A stretch of 38,671 bases of DNA from Candidatus Thorarchaeota archaeon (GCA_029858305.1 JAOUFI010000016.1:1-38671), one strand, 5' to 3'; counted from the first letter of the stretch, positions 26,156-33,897 are shown. Translations and numbers: made by a program. The notes: generated from the letters alone by a model not told the origin.

Positions 26156-27370
26156 TTACATCTGAAGTCGCTCAATTTTGCCACTCTTATCGATGGACTC
26201 TATAATTAGTGGTGACTCACCACCAGTCATTTTATCCAGCTTTAGATGTTCCTGCATCAGACCTAGGAAGTCAAGTGGCTTAACACAAGCCTCAGGAGGA
26301 AGCACACCTTTCTCAGTGATTTTCCCTCTTTGCATAAGAATCGCTCCAAGAGCTGCAGGAATCCCTGTTCCCTCTCCCATTGATTGGCCAATAGAAGCCA
26401 TGGAGAAATCGTATTGCTTTGGTTCTCCATCCTCGATGCCCTTTATTGTAATCTTGAGGCATCCGCGTTGCTCTCCAAATTTTGCCTCCTTTAGAATTCG
26501 TTCACGTTGTTGAATTATGAATGCAATAGAGAAATCTCGTGGGACAACCATCTGATTTCCTACAGCAAGAGGCGTTTCACTCACAATACCAAGTCGCGCA
26601 ATTTCTTGTATCATCCGATAATACTGAGGTGGGATGACACAACCAAGGTTGGTTACTCTCTTGCACTTGATGTAGTTAGGGAGAGTTATGGTTTCAGGAT
26701 GTGGATATGGATAGCATCTGTATGTTCCCAAATAGTGGAACGTCACGTCTTCTTCGAGTGCTTTGCCACTCTCCCCGAAATAATCAACAGTTGTGAATTT
26801 TCCATTTAGATACATGGGTATCGGGGATGTCATGCTATGAATTCTATGAGCAACCACAGCTGCTCCTTCAGTTGGCTCGCCTCCGTGTGCATGAAGTATA
26901 TCTATCGAATCTACCTTATCCAGCATGAGATCTGCACAGAACTTCACAAGTAAATTGGCAACTCCCGGAGAACTCCCCATACCAGTGAGAGCAGAGATGC
27001 CTGCTTTCTTTGCCGCTCCATTCATATCAAGTAGTTTCTTCGTTGCATCATAGTCGTCGCACACGTCAACATAATTGATTTTTGACTCGATAACAGCCTT
27101 CAACACGACGGGCCCTAGTCGATAGAAAGGACCACAGCAGTTGAGAACAACATCAGATCCTTTGATTGCCTGTTTGACAGCTGCAGGATCACTCGCATCG
27201 ACTTTGAAGGACGAGAGACACTCATCGCCTATTTGGGACACACATTCATTCGCCTTCTCAAGGTCAATATCGCCAATAATGATCTCAGAGAAATCTCCAG
27301 CTGAAATTAGAGTCTTGACTGCAACCGTGCCTACGACACCGCATCCACCCAAGACAGTCACACGCGCCAT
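26156..27370 (-). CDS. Saccharopine dehydrogenase-like oxidoreductase
   Basis: NAD(P)-dependent enzyme of the saccharopine dehydrogenase/reductase superfamily, 404 aa. The Rossmann nucleotide loop VTVLGGCGVVGTVAVKTL is at the N terminus, then IGDIDLEKANE, a DVVLNCCGPFY segment, and YVDVCDD. The GMGSSPGVANLL block and a substrate domain follow. True saccharopine dehydrogenase and carboxynorspermidine dehydrogenase share this fold, so lysine or polyamine metabolism are both possible; nothing nearby decides. The ATG at 27370 is chosen because it places the Rossmann strand at residue 3 and lies 26 bases after a TATA element; an extended frame to 27421 adds an unrelated-looking leader. The kinase gene follows with its own promoter. 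Confidence 0.85.
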   Translation of the reverse strand: MARVTVLGGCGVVGTVAVKTLISAGDFSEIIIGDIDLEKANECVSQIGDECLSSFKVDASDPAAVKQAIKGSDVVLNCCGPFYRLGPVVLKAVIESKINYVDVCDDYDATKKLLDMNGAAKKAGISALTGMGSSPGVANLLVKFCADLMLDKVDSIDILHAHGGEPTEGAAVVAHRIHSMTSPIPMYLNGKFTTVDYFGESGKALEEDVTFHYLGTYRCYPYPHPETITLPNYIKCKRVTNLGCVIPPQYYRMIQEIARLGIVSETPLAVGNQMVVPRDFSIAFIIQQRERILKEAKFGEQRGCLKITIKGIEDGEPKQYDFSMASIGQSMGEGTGIPAALGAILMQRGKITEKGVLPPEACVKPLDFLGLMQEHLKLDKMTGGESPLIIESIDKSGKIERLQM

Positions 27371-27391
27371 AGCATACCAGAAGACATTCCA

Positions 27392-27400
27392 GATATTTAG
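27392..27400 (-). promoter_or_regulatory. TATA-like promoter of the saccharopine-dehydrogenase-like gene
   Basis: On the minus strand the element reads CTAAATATC, centred about 26 bases before the ATG at 27370, which suggests a leaderless message and supports that start. Confidence 0.35.
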
Positions 27401-27558
27401 GTATAATGGATGTTCAAACAAACCAGTGGAATCACTTACAGCAGTATGAGAGATATCAATAGCTTCTTCTCAATACCTCAGAAGTACGATGTGTCTGGAG
27501 ATAGTATACTCCTGGGTCAGAAACCTTGAGCAAAAAATATGATTGCCTTTATTTTGAG

Positions 27559-27576
27559 GTATCATATGAGTGATAC
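27559..27576 (-). terminator. Stem-loop after the SAM hydrolase gene
   Basis: GTATCA and TGATAC form a 6-base stem around a 6-base loop, four bases after the stop codon of the SAM hydrolase gene (minus strand). An A/T-rich stretch ending in a T run follows about 25 bases further. It may end the GTPase-to-SAM-hydrolase transcript. Confidence 0.35.
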
Positions 27577-27579
27577 ATT

Positions 27580-28314
27580 TTATTTTTCAATTGTTATCCT
27601 TTCACCGATTTTAACGGATAGAAGATCGATTGCGCGTTTATTCTGGGAGGCAATCTCGAGAGTTCCATAACTCCCAGTCACAAGAAAGAGTCCTTCAGAT
27701 GGTCCCTGCGCATAGGTTCCAACAAGTTGAAGCTCTAATTGGGTAGTTCCATATAGCACCTGGAGAGAATCAGAACGCTCAGGAGGTATATTTGTTATAA
27801 TATTTCCAAACCTGTCGACACGAACAATCTCACCTGTGCGTCCTTCAAGGTAGAAGGAGATACTTTCACTTAGGGCTCTTTTCGGCATGCCAATCTCTCT
27901 TGCAGGAGTTCCTGAGTGATATTGTGCAGCGGCAACAGCAAATACATCTCGACCATGAAAAGTACTCGAAACCGTAGAACCCACCTTTATACTATAGATG
28001 TGTTCTATTCCTGTGGCTTTTGTGACTTCATGGAAAATACCATTATCTGGTCCAATGAAGACATAGTCTGGAGTAATTACAAGGACTGCATCTCTAGTAG
28101 TTCCTACGCCTGGATCAACAACGCATACGAAAACAGTATGTTTGGGGAAGTACTTGTACGAGTTGACCAGAATCCAGGCTGCCTCTCGCACGGACTGAGG
28201 AGAGATGGAATGAGTTAGGTCGACAATGTGTGCATCGGGGGCAATACCTAGGATGACGCCTTTCATCACGCCCACATACTCAGACTCTCCAAAATCAGTA
28301 AGCAAGACAATCAT
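27580..28314 (-). CDS. SAM hydrolase (adenosine-forming), DUF62 family
   Basis: Relative of S-adenosyl-L-methionine hydrolase (SAM hydroxide adenosyltransferase), which uses water to split SAM into adenosine and methionine; fluorinase and chlorinase are the same fold. The Asp-Arg-His set described for the archaeal enzymes is visible as D67 and R74 (VVDPGVGTTRD) and H120 (FHGRDVFA). LLTDFGESEYVGVMKG at the N terminus binds the nucleoside, and GPDNGIF is also conserved. Length of 244 aa is typical. The ATG at 28314 has GAGGAG about seven bases upstream, overlapping the stop of the preceding NAD-kinase-like gene (12 bases apart), so the two are translated from one message. Confidence 0.92.
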   Translation of the reverse strand: MIVLLTDFGESEYVGVMKGVILGIAPDAHIVDLTHSISPQSVREAAWILVNSYKYFPKHTVFVCVVDPGVGTTRDAVLVITPDYVFIGPDNGIFHEVTKATGIEHIYSIKVGSTVSSTFHGRDVFAVAAAQYHSGTPAREIGMPKRALSESISFYLEGRTGEIVRVDRFGNIITNIPPERSDSLQVLYGTTQLELQLVGTYAQGPSEGLFLVTGSYGTLEIASQNKRAIDLLSVKIGERITIEK

Positions 28315-28326
28315 GTGCTCGACTCC

Positions 28327-29457
28327 TCACTCGACATGTACCAGTCGTATCTCATTGTAGTCGGTAATCACTCGAATATATCCCCTCAGAAGTTCATCTA
28401 CCAGTGTATCACCAGTGTCCACCTTGAGTGTTTCGCCATCAATACCCTTTAGCTTTGAGAGCGTGGAGATGACGAAGATATGGTCTCTTCCAACACGTTC
28501 GATGATGCCAGGACTAATCTGCTGATTGCCACGGCCGAATAGCATCCCCTGGTGGCCAATTGGAGATACAATAATCCAAGTTTTATTGAAATCATCAACC
28601 AACTGGAGAATCTGAGTTTCGTTTACATCATTGTAGATAGAACCTCTATGGTAGATGTCCACGCCAAGGATTGTCTTTTTCACTTCAAGTAAATCAGTCA
28701 CCGTCTTCACTGTAGTACCAGGTCCCATGATATAGGTCCCATCAGGAACCATCTGTTCAATGATATACTTCGCAATAGCCTCTTGAGCCTCGTGTTCATC
28801 AATGGTCTCCGGACTTGCTTGTTTAGCCCCCTGAAAACGAGCTGGAACAGCAGGCCCCTTCATATAGCCATAGAGGCGAATAACAAAACGATCCTCGCGA
28901 TAGGCTCTTTCATCTGCATCCATTATCTCAAACTCTGCGGTTCCAGCTCCATCCTCAAGAACAAGGCGGACCACCTCCGCTGCATCAGCGGGATTCACGA
29001 CAAAGATGCCACTGTACATCTTCACCCCAGAGGGAACTCCAAGAACAAGTAGGTCATCGAGTTTCTCCTCCATTATCACATCGAGAATATCACGCGCTGT
29101 TCCATCACCGCCTACAAAGACGACAAGACGGACTCCTGCTTCATACAGAGCCCGTATACACTGATGCGTGTCCTCAGAATCAGTCACGTCATTTATCTCA
29201 ACATCTACGACAGAATGTTCCAATCCAACCTCTTGGGCAATATCCGCCCCCATCTGTTGTGGACAGACGACCAGATTCATTCTTGGATTTCCTTGAACTA
29301 GCGGAGTGAGTGCCTCAAGGAATTCAATCGCGCGACCAGGTGCGACAGGGGTGGCTCCTCGTTTGATGGCCTCTTCCACCACTCCATCAGTACCTTTGAG
29401 GCCTACACGACCACCCATACCTGCGATTGGATTGACGAGAACACCAAGATACATCAT
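28327..29457 (-). CDS. ATP-NAD kinase / AcoX-family protein
   Basis: Belongs to the NAD-kinase-like superfamily, long archaeal/AcoX type (376 aa). It opens with LVNPIAGMGGRVGLKGTDG, the nucleotide-loop version typical of this subgroup, and carries the family GGDGTARD motif followed by GVPSGVKMYSG. The C-terminal half includes MGPGTTVKT and a long unrecognised alpha/beta region (about residues 200-300). Phosphorylation of NAD to NADP is the likely activity, but AcoX-type proteins have not been uniformly tested, so the substrate is inferred. Two adjacent start codons (29457 and 29454) have no good ribosome site. It precedes the SAM hydrolase by 12 bases and follows an unknown gene by 54. Confidence 0.85.
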   Translation of the reverse strand: MMYLGVLVNPIAGMGGRVGLKGTDGVVEEAIKRGATPVAPGRAIEFLEALTPLVQGNPRMNLVVCPQQMGADIAQEVGLEHSVVDVEINDVTDSEDTHQCIRALYEAGVRLVVFVGGDGTARDILDVIMEEKLDDLLVLGVPSGVKMYSGIFVVNPADAAEVVRLVLEDGAGTAEFEIMDADERAYREDRFVIRLYGYMKGPAVPARFQGAKQASPETIDEHEAQEAIAKYIIEQMVPDGTYIMGPGTTVKTVTDLLEVKKTILGVDIYHRGSIYNDVNETQILQLVDDFNKTWIIVSPIGHQGMLFGRGNQQISPGIIERVGRDHIFVISTLSKLKGIDGETLKVDTGDTLVDELLRGYIRVITDYNEIRLVHVE

Positions 29458-29511
29458 GAGTACTAATCCCTACTTCCTAAAAGACACAACCGAGCTCTAA
29501 AGCAGTTTTGA

Positions 29512-30096
29512 TTAGTATTTCAATGCCTTGACCTGGGCTGCAGTCTGTATCCAGAACGAAACTCGAACCAGGACTTCCTCAAGGAACTTGTCCCTGTTAT
29601 CTGTAGTTGCATCCTCAGGCCACTTATTTCGACGATATTCATCGAATTTCTTGAATGTGCGCCCATATTTTGTGGTAAGCGGGATTTCTACACGCCTATC
29701 GCACATGGTGTTTAAAGCACGAATGAGTGTGACAAAATCGAACTTCAGACGGACCAGCCACTTTCGCAACGCGATGAAGAAGGAACGATCGTTTGTTTCC
29801 CCCCATAGTAGTGTCTTTAGAGCCTCTCTATCACTCCCATCTAACCGGCCAGAGTTGAAGCTGCAGGCCTTGTCATAACTACAACGAGCCCTGAGGTAGA
29901 GTTTCTTCTTCGACATCCAGAGAATTATCTCATGCTCTCCTTTTTTGCGCATCACTTCCTTATGAGCGCCAGCAGGAAATATTAGCTCAACAATGCCGCC
30001 CTCCTTGAACGCACCGCCAGCCTTGAAGTAGAGGTCTAATGCCCATGCAAGAGCTGGAATTGTGTTCACCGGATAATACTCATCAGGGTCTGTCAT
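29512..30096 (-). CDS. Hypothetical protein in the GTPase run
   Basis: 194 aa, basic, mixed alpha/beta, no signal peptide or membrane helix. I do not recognise the family. The N-terminal half looks like a small beta-rich domain (GGIVELIFPAGAH, EIILWMSKKKLYLRAR), and the C-terminal half is helical and rich in Arg/Lys and aromatic residues (FFIALRKWLVRLKFDF). Codon use and base composition match the neighbours, and the frame is uninterrupted, so it is likely a real gene. It sits between the Rab-like GTPase (89 bases upstream) and the NAD-kinase-like gene (54 bases downstream), all on the minus strand, which makes co-transcription with the GTPase plausible. An effector of the GTPase is conceivable but unsupported. 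Confidence 0.65.
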   Translation of the reverse strand: MTDPDEYYPVNTIPALAWALDLYFKAGGAFKEGGIVELIFPAGAHKEVMRKKGEHEIILWMSKKKLYLRARCSYDKACSFNSGRLDGSDREALKTLLWGETNDRSFFIALRKWLVRLKFDFVTLIRALNTMCDRRVEIPLTTKYGRTFKKFDEYRRNKWPEDATTDNRDKFLEEVLVRVSFWIQTAAQVKALKY

Positions 30097-30185
30097 AGTT
30101 GCACGTCACATCACATATTCTCACTGATATGAATTAGCTCTCATACAGGCAAAGTGTGAATTGAAGGGAGGTAGAGATTCGCAGG

Positions 30186-30734
30186 CTATATTTGCTTCTG
30201 CTCGCGGTTTACTACAAGAACCTCAGCAAGCTCCTCGAAAATATCGATGATTCCCTCTCCAGTCTTTGCACTACTCTCAATATAGGGCATATCATGATTG
30301 TCCGCAAATTCACGGCCTTCGGATGGTTCAACCACACGGTCAGGAAGATCTGTTTTGTTTGCTACCAGAATCAGTGGGATGGTCTTCCCAAGCGCTTTAT
30401 GGAGCTCCTCGAGCCATTCCTCAAGCACGATGAAGGTTCTGCGTCTTGTTACGTCATAGACCAGCAGGCCCCCACTTGAACCTCTATAATACATTGGTCT
30501 CAGAATCTGGAACCGCGACTGGCCTGCGACATCCCAAATCTGCAGCTTCACTGTGACCTTCTCGTGCTCAGACTTGACAATGTCGACATTCTTTACAGCG
30601 AACTGGGACCCGATGGTTGTCTTGTAATCCGTCCTGAAGAATCCGTGGGAGAAACGAGTAACGATGGCAGTCTTGCCTACTGCGCCTTCTCCCAAAATTA
30701 CGATTTTAAAAAGGTAGTCATAGGCACTGCTCAT
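30186..30734 (-). CDS. Rab/Ras-type small GTPase
   Basis: Eukaryote-like small GTPase, 182 aa. All G boxes are present: P-loop GEGAVGKT (15-22), switch I threonine T40 in TTIG, switch II DVAGQSRF (68-75, with the catalytic Gln Q72), NKTD (126-129) and SSAK (154-157). Rab-like traits are FSHGFFRTDYKTTIG and MYYRGSSG. Unlike eukaryotic Rabs it ends NREQKQI, with no C-terminal cysteine, so it is probably not prenylated. The ATG at 30734 has GGAGG about eight bases upstream. Such GTPases are numerous in Asgard archaea and are the main lineage clue here. It begins a minus-strand run with an unknown protein, an NAD-kinase-like protein and a SAM hydrolase. Confidence 0.95.
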   Translation of the reverse strand: MSSAYDYLFKIVILGEGAVGKTAIVTRFSHGFFRTDYKTTIGSQFAVKNVDIVKSEHEKVTVKLQIWDVAGQSRFQILRPMYYRGSSGGLLVYDVTRRRTFIVLEEWLEELHKALGKTIPLILVANKTDLPDRVVEPSEGREFADNHDMPYIESSAKTGEGIIDIFEELAEVLVVNREQKQI

Positions 30735-30890
30735 GTATCAGTCCTCCAACTGTAAAGATGACTGGGGATATCATACGTGACTACGATATTGACATATGAA
30801 GAGTCTTTGTGTGTATTCATGAAGATCCCCATGTTGTCTGTAGGCATCAAGAATGCCTGCGCAATCGGAGGGTAAATGACTGATGGCACT

Positions 30891-30943
30891 AATAAGGTTT
30901 CGCGATGTGTTGCGTGATACGAACCAAACATGACAAGCCATCA
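30891..30943. repeat. 53-base dispersed repeat, copy 1
   Basis: Begins AATAAGGTTTCGCGATGTGT and ends GACAAGCCATCA. It matches copy 2 at 33845-33897 in the same orientation at 49 of 53 positions without gaps; flanks do not match. Both copies lie intergenically, upstream of a minus-strand gene (GTPase here). It could be a regulatory element, a mobile-element remnant or a miniature repeat. Confidence 0.8.
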
Positions 30944-31000
30944 GGCATGCATCATTGGGAGTCCAAATAGCTTAAGATTCAAAATCCACGAGACCAATAC

Positions 31001-31011
31001 TAAATTATATA
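31001..31011 (+). promoter_or_regulatory. TATA box of the small membrane protein gene
   Basis: TAAATTATATA is centred about 51 bases upstream of the ATG at 31059, predicting a leader of about 25 bases that contains the ribosome-site-like GTGGGGAAG. Confidence 0.45.
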
Positions 31012-31058
31012 GCTATAACATAAATTCATTGAATTCTAGTGAATTGTGGGGAAGTCTG

Positions 31059-31268
31059 ATGCCCGGTCCACTCACCAAGAGATTAGCAATTCTCTTCACA
31101 TGTGTAGGTGGGATTTTAGTTCTCGGGGGGATTACATATCTGGTGTACTATCTAGTCAAAGGATCAGATGTTGGTGAGTACATCGAATTGCTAGGTTTTG
31201 GCGGTACTATGCTTATCATTGGACTGCTCCTGCTTTATTATGAATGCAAGACAGGTTGGAGGTGGTGA
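31059..31268 (+). CDS. Small two-helix membrane protein, unknown
   Basis: A 69-residue protein made almost entirely of two transmembrane helices (LAILFTCVGGILVLGGITYLV and a second around FGGTMLIIGLLLLYY) joined by a short acidic loop (KGSDVGEYIE), ending in a polar CKTGWRW tail. The start at 31059 is chosen from the TATA box and leader; the longer frame from 30930 would include the dispersed repeat and a polar, unlikely N terminus. I recognise no family. Its neighbours are divergent or far away, so its role is open. Confidence 0.55.
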   Translation: MPGPLTKRLAILFTCVGGILVLGGITYLVYYLVKGSDVGEYIELLGFGGTMLIIGLLLLYYECKTGWRW

Positions 31269-31654
31269 GGGTGAGTTGCCCTGTTATTTCCCCTGTGTTG
31301 GCAGTAGCCTAATCACTCATACAAGAACCAGCTTTTGTTGCGTGGTAGTAGTTGGATATTGATCGACCGTCAAGAATAGCTATGTAATGTTAATATATGA
31401 TAATATATTGGTTGTTTCTTAAAGCTCTTTGAAATGCCTGAAGATGGCCATTCTGAAGCATAGCCTGTTTTTTGTCTATTGTTAGCAAATCAATCTCCAT
31501 GCTTCAGTAGGTGCTATTGGGCAAGTGTAGTTCACTATGGTTACTCACAACTGATTTCTTTGACTATGTCCGGATGTCTGCAGGCGGCTTCTCTTCGTAT
31601 CTCTCCTCACAGATGTTTACTTACAAGCAATACATCTGATTAACCAAGCGGGAT
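31269..31654. other. Intergenic stretch with an inverted repeat, no gene seen
   Basis: 386 bases between the 3' ends of two convergent genes. No convincing reading frame. It has an A/T-rich patch (about 31388-31412, TTAATATATGATAATATATT) and a perfect 9-base inverted repeat, CTGAAGCAT at 31453-31461 and ATGCTTCAG at 31499-31507, with a T run inside the 37-base loop. This could be a small RNA or a terminator-like fold; nothing decides. Confidence 0.5.
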
Positions 31655-32632
31655 TCACAGGCCGTTTTCCCGCAGAGCTTGTTCAACAAGTTTCTGCATT
31701 GGGTATCTCTGCCAAACAATAGTACTTAGGAGAGAGTATCTATTTGCTGGTGCGGAGGCAAGACGACCACCTGTAATTTTTCCCATACACGCTAGCAGGT
31801 AGAGAAGTGAGGAGTTGCGTTCCACACGTGTGTCCCGTGGATATTTCTGAATGGCAGCCTCAATATACGTGAGTGCCCGATTATCACCAAGCTCGGCTAG
31901 ATGTTGCATTGATTGTTTCCAACTCTTGTATCCACCAACGCAAAACTTGAGTATATTCCATAGGAGCATCTTCAAGTAAGGCGAACAGCCTCGAAAGGCA
32001 AGGGACGAGAACTTAAGTTGCTTGGTCGTGAGGTCTGTGACAGACCCGATTTCCCCAAGAGTCTCAATGATCTTTTCTCGGAGTTCTGGTGGCACTCCGC
32101 TCTGATGGAACATCACACCGCCACTTGCGATGATTGAAAATCCATAGTATGTCGAGTAGACATCGGAGAGTGGGGGATGCGATTCAAGTTCTTGGACCTC
32201 ACTCATCCTTGCATTGAGAACGTCAGGTATGAAGGGTAGTAGGTCCTCCTTATGTTGCATGGCTTCAACATCTAGAAAGAACGTGACTCCGATTTTCAAT
32301 TGTTCCCTGAGAAGGTCCTTTGCATGCTCCCATGCGCCAATCCGAATTTCATCAAGAGCCGCACCCTTAAGGTCAGAGAAAGCCTCTAGATAATCAACAT
32401 CTAAACCGTACAATTCATTCAGATGAAGCAGATTAGCCAGACCATCATTAATGATGCCGTCCCTTAGAGGGTTTTTTCCATCCTCGAGGAGTTCCTTGAA
32501 TGTTTTTGCCTGCCTAAGAAGGCTTACAATGTATTTCCAGTCGTGCTCTTCTAGTAGTCTAGATACATACCTCTCTAGTGATGTATAATTCCTGAGTTCC
32601 ATCAGGTATGCAATAATCTTCTCCGGCTCCAT
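31655..32632 (-). CDS. Hypothetical helical protein
   Basis: 325 aa, mostly alpha-helical, soluble, no recognised family. Short helical pairs such as LERYVSRLLEEHDWKYIVSL near the N terminus and ALTYIEAAIQKYPRDTRVE near residue 270 suggest a HEAT- or TPR-like solenoid, though no clean repeat period is visible. The ATG at 32632 (MEPEKIIAYLMEL) is preferred over the longer frame from 32704 because a TATA-like element lies about 31 bases before it and the extra 24 residues are Ser/Leu-rich and unlike the rest. It is transcribed alone, flanked by two large non-coding gaps. A scaffold or regulatory role is possible but not supported by evidence. Confidence 0.6.
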   Translation of the reverse strand: MEPEKIIAYLMELRNYTSLERYVSRLLEEHDWKYIVSLLRQAKTFKELLEDGKNPLRDGIINDGLANLLHLNELYGLDVDYLEAFSDLKGAALDEIRIGAWEHAKDLLREQLKIGVTFFLDVEAMQHKEDLLPFIPDVLNARMSEVQELESHPPLSDVYSTYYGFSIIASGGVMFHQSGVPPELREKIIETLGEIGSVTDLTTKQLKFSSLAFRGCSPYLKMLLWNILKFCVGGYKSWKQSMQHLAELGDNRALTYIEAAIQKYPRDTRVERNSSLLYLLACMGKITGGRLASAPANRYSLLSTIVWQRYPMQKLVEQALRENGL

Positions 32633-33147
32633 TGCTATGCCTGTGGAATAGAGCAGTGAATTTAAGCCTCTTGATGAATTCAGTAGCCAACTTGCGCCAT
32701 ACATCGACTGTTGTTTTCAGTATGTTGAATCCTTAATCATCTGTTCTATGCAAATGCCCATGAAAGTAAGATACGAGTTTGGGAATGCCAGTTGCTTCAC
32801 TTGGAAGCAGATTGAGAAAAGAAAGAGGTAATTCATCCACATATTTGTGGAAATAACTGGTCATGGTGTAGTTGAAATTGTTAACCGATTCTGGTTCGCA
32901 ATAGTGAATCTTCATATGACTAACTGTTCAAAAACAAGGAAAAGAAAGATACCAACTCTGGTGCACTATAGTAAATATCACATGACTTTTTCTCACCCAA
33001 TCGCCTATCTTTCTATTGGCTATGATTTTCAATAGTATCAACCTAAATTCATCGACCTATCAGTTACGCGATATATTCAACAGACCAGTTGCCTCTCTCC
33101 ACCCTTGTGAATAAGCAACACGTGAAACATCAATCTCAGTTCACACG
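32633..33147. other. Intergenic stretch, possible decayed coding fragment
   Basis: 515 bases between two minus-strand genes. A 60-codon minus-strand frame (32733-32915) ends SYFHGHLHRTDD, reminiscent of the GHxH motif of calcineurin-type phosphoesterases, but the rest of such an enzyme is missing, so it may be a relic or chance. A TATA-like element for the downstream gene lies at 32659-32667. The segment is A/T-rich with short T runs. No RNA gene recognised. Confidence 0.4.
32659..32667 (-). promoter_or_regulatory. TATA-like promoter of the hypothetical helical protein gene
   Basis: On the minus strand the element reads GCTTAAATT, centred about 31 bases before the ATG at 32632. It supports that ATG as the start of a near-leaderless message. 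Confidence 0.35.
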
Positions 33148-33777
33148 CTATAGATCAGAAACCTCTTGAATTGCGTGATCATTCGTGGAGTCAGGCGCAG
33201 CTTTCCAGTTCTGATAAAAAGCAAACAGAACCAAGGCTGCTGTCGAGAAACCAGCGAAAAGGTATAGCACATCTGCATGCTCTGCGATAAGCATCTCTAG
33301 AACAACGAAAGCAAACCCTGTGAGCGACATAAAAACAGAAAAGACTGCCAAGACCATCCAGAAGGTGGTTGCCTCATCCCTCGGACGAATTCCGATACCG
33401 TATCCCATCCCAATTCCAGCTATAGAACCTATATATGACGATGCTATTGCTGAATATTGATGGTTATTGAACGCGGTGGACACAAAGTAGTTCCAGTGGA
33501 TGAGATCAGACCCACTTAGACCCTGAATGGCAGGCCCCACCCAAAATGTCACGAGCTCGATGAATCTATAGATAGCAAGCCCGGAGATTGTTCCAGCAAA
33601 GATTGTCAAAATCCCCCCAATACTCCATGTGATATTGGCAGGTCTGCCTCGAGTAAGGTATGTTCCACAAAGACTGGCAATAATGAATGCAGCACCTAGT
33701 CCAAGAGCTAGACCATCTAGGAGTAATACTGAAACGATACTGGCCAAGAAACTCAACCACCAGTCAACAATCTCCAT
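33148..33777 (-). CDS. Multi-pass membrane protein, unknown
   Basis: 209 aa with about five hydrophobic helices: FLASIVSVLLLDGLALGLGA, ITWSIGGILTIFAGTISGLA, YIGSIAGIGMGYGIGI, MVLAVFSVFMSLTGFAFVVL and VLYLFAGFSTAALVLFAFY. A polar loop (GLSGSDLIHWNYFVSTAFNN) lies between the second and third helices, and the C-terminal tail is acidic and probably cytoplasmic. No known transporter or channel signature. The ATG at 33777 has AGGAGG about ten bases upstream. Repeat copy 2 starts 68 bases upstream of this gene, paralleling the position of copy 1 upstream of the GTPase. Confidence 0.7.
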   Translation of the reverse strand: MEIVDWWLSFLASIVSVLLLDGLALGLGAAFIIASLCGTYLTRGRPANITWSIGGILTIFAGTISGLAIYRFIELVTFWVGPAIQGLSGSDLIHWNYFVSTAFNNHQYSAIASSYIGSIAGIGMGYGIGIRPRDEATTFWMVLAVFSVFMSLTGFAFVVLEMLIAEHADVLYLFAGFSTAALVLFAFYQNWKAAPDSTNDHAIQEVSDL

Positions 33778-33844
33778 ACTGGATTCTCCTCCTACTGATG
33801 AATACCGCTGAGCTTTATCTCAACCATTCATTTCTCGTGAGAAT

Positions 33845-33897
33845 AATAAGGTTTCGCGATATGTTGCGCGATACGATCCGAACATGACAAGCCATCA
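33845..33897. repeat. 53-base dispersed repeat, copy 2
   Basis: Matches copy 1 (30891-30943) at 49 of 53 positions, same orientation. Differences are at repeat positions 17, 25, 33 and 36. It contains a short internal near-duplication (CGCGATA and GCGCGATA). It lies between the membrane protein gene start and the terminator of the fasciclin gene. Confidence 0.8.

Larger units (their letters stand above)
30735..31058. other. Intergenic stretch with repeat copy 1 and a TATA box
   Basis: Separates the divergent GTPase and small membrane protein genes. It holds the first copy of a 53-base dispersed repeat (30891-30943) and the TATA box at 31001-31011. The frame that runs through the repeat toward the small membrane protein is probably untranslated. 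No tRNA-like structure was seen. Confidence 0.6.

Noticed and set aside
30930..31058. N-terminal extension of the small membrane protein.
   Set aside because: The extra residues are translated from the dispersed repeat and the TATA region, so they are not likely part of the protein.
32733..32915. 60-codon frame ending in a GHLH motif, resembling a phosphoesterase tail.
   Set aside because: Only one short motif, no other catalytic block in any frame nearby; too weak to call a pseudogene, so it is only mentioned in the gap entry.
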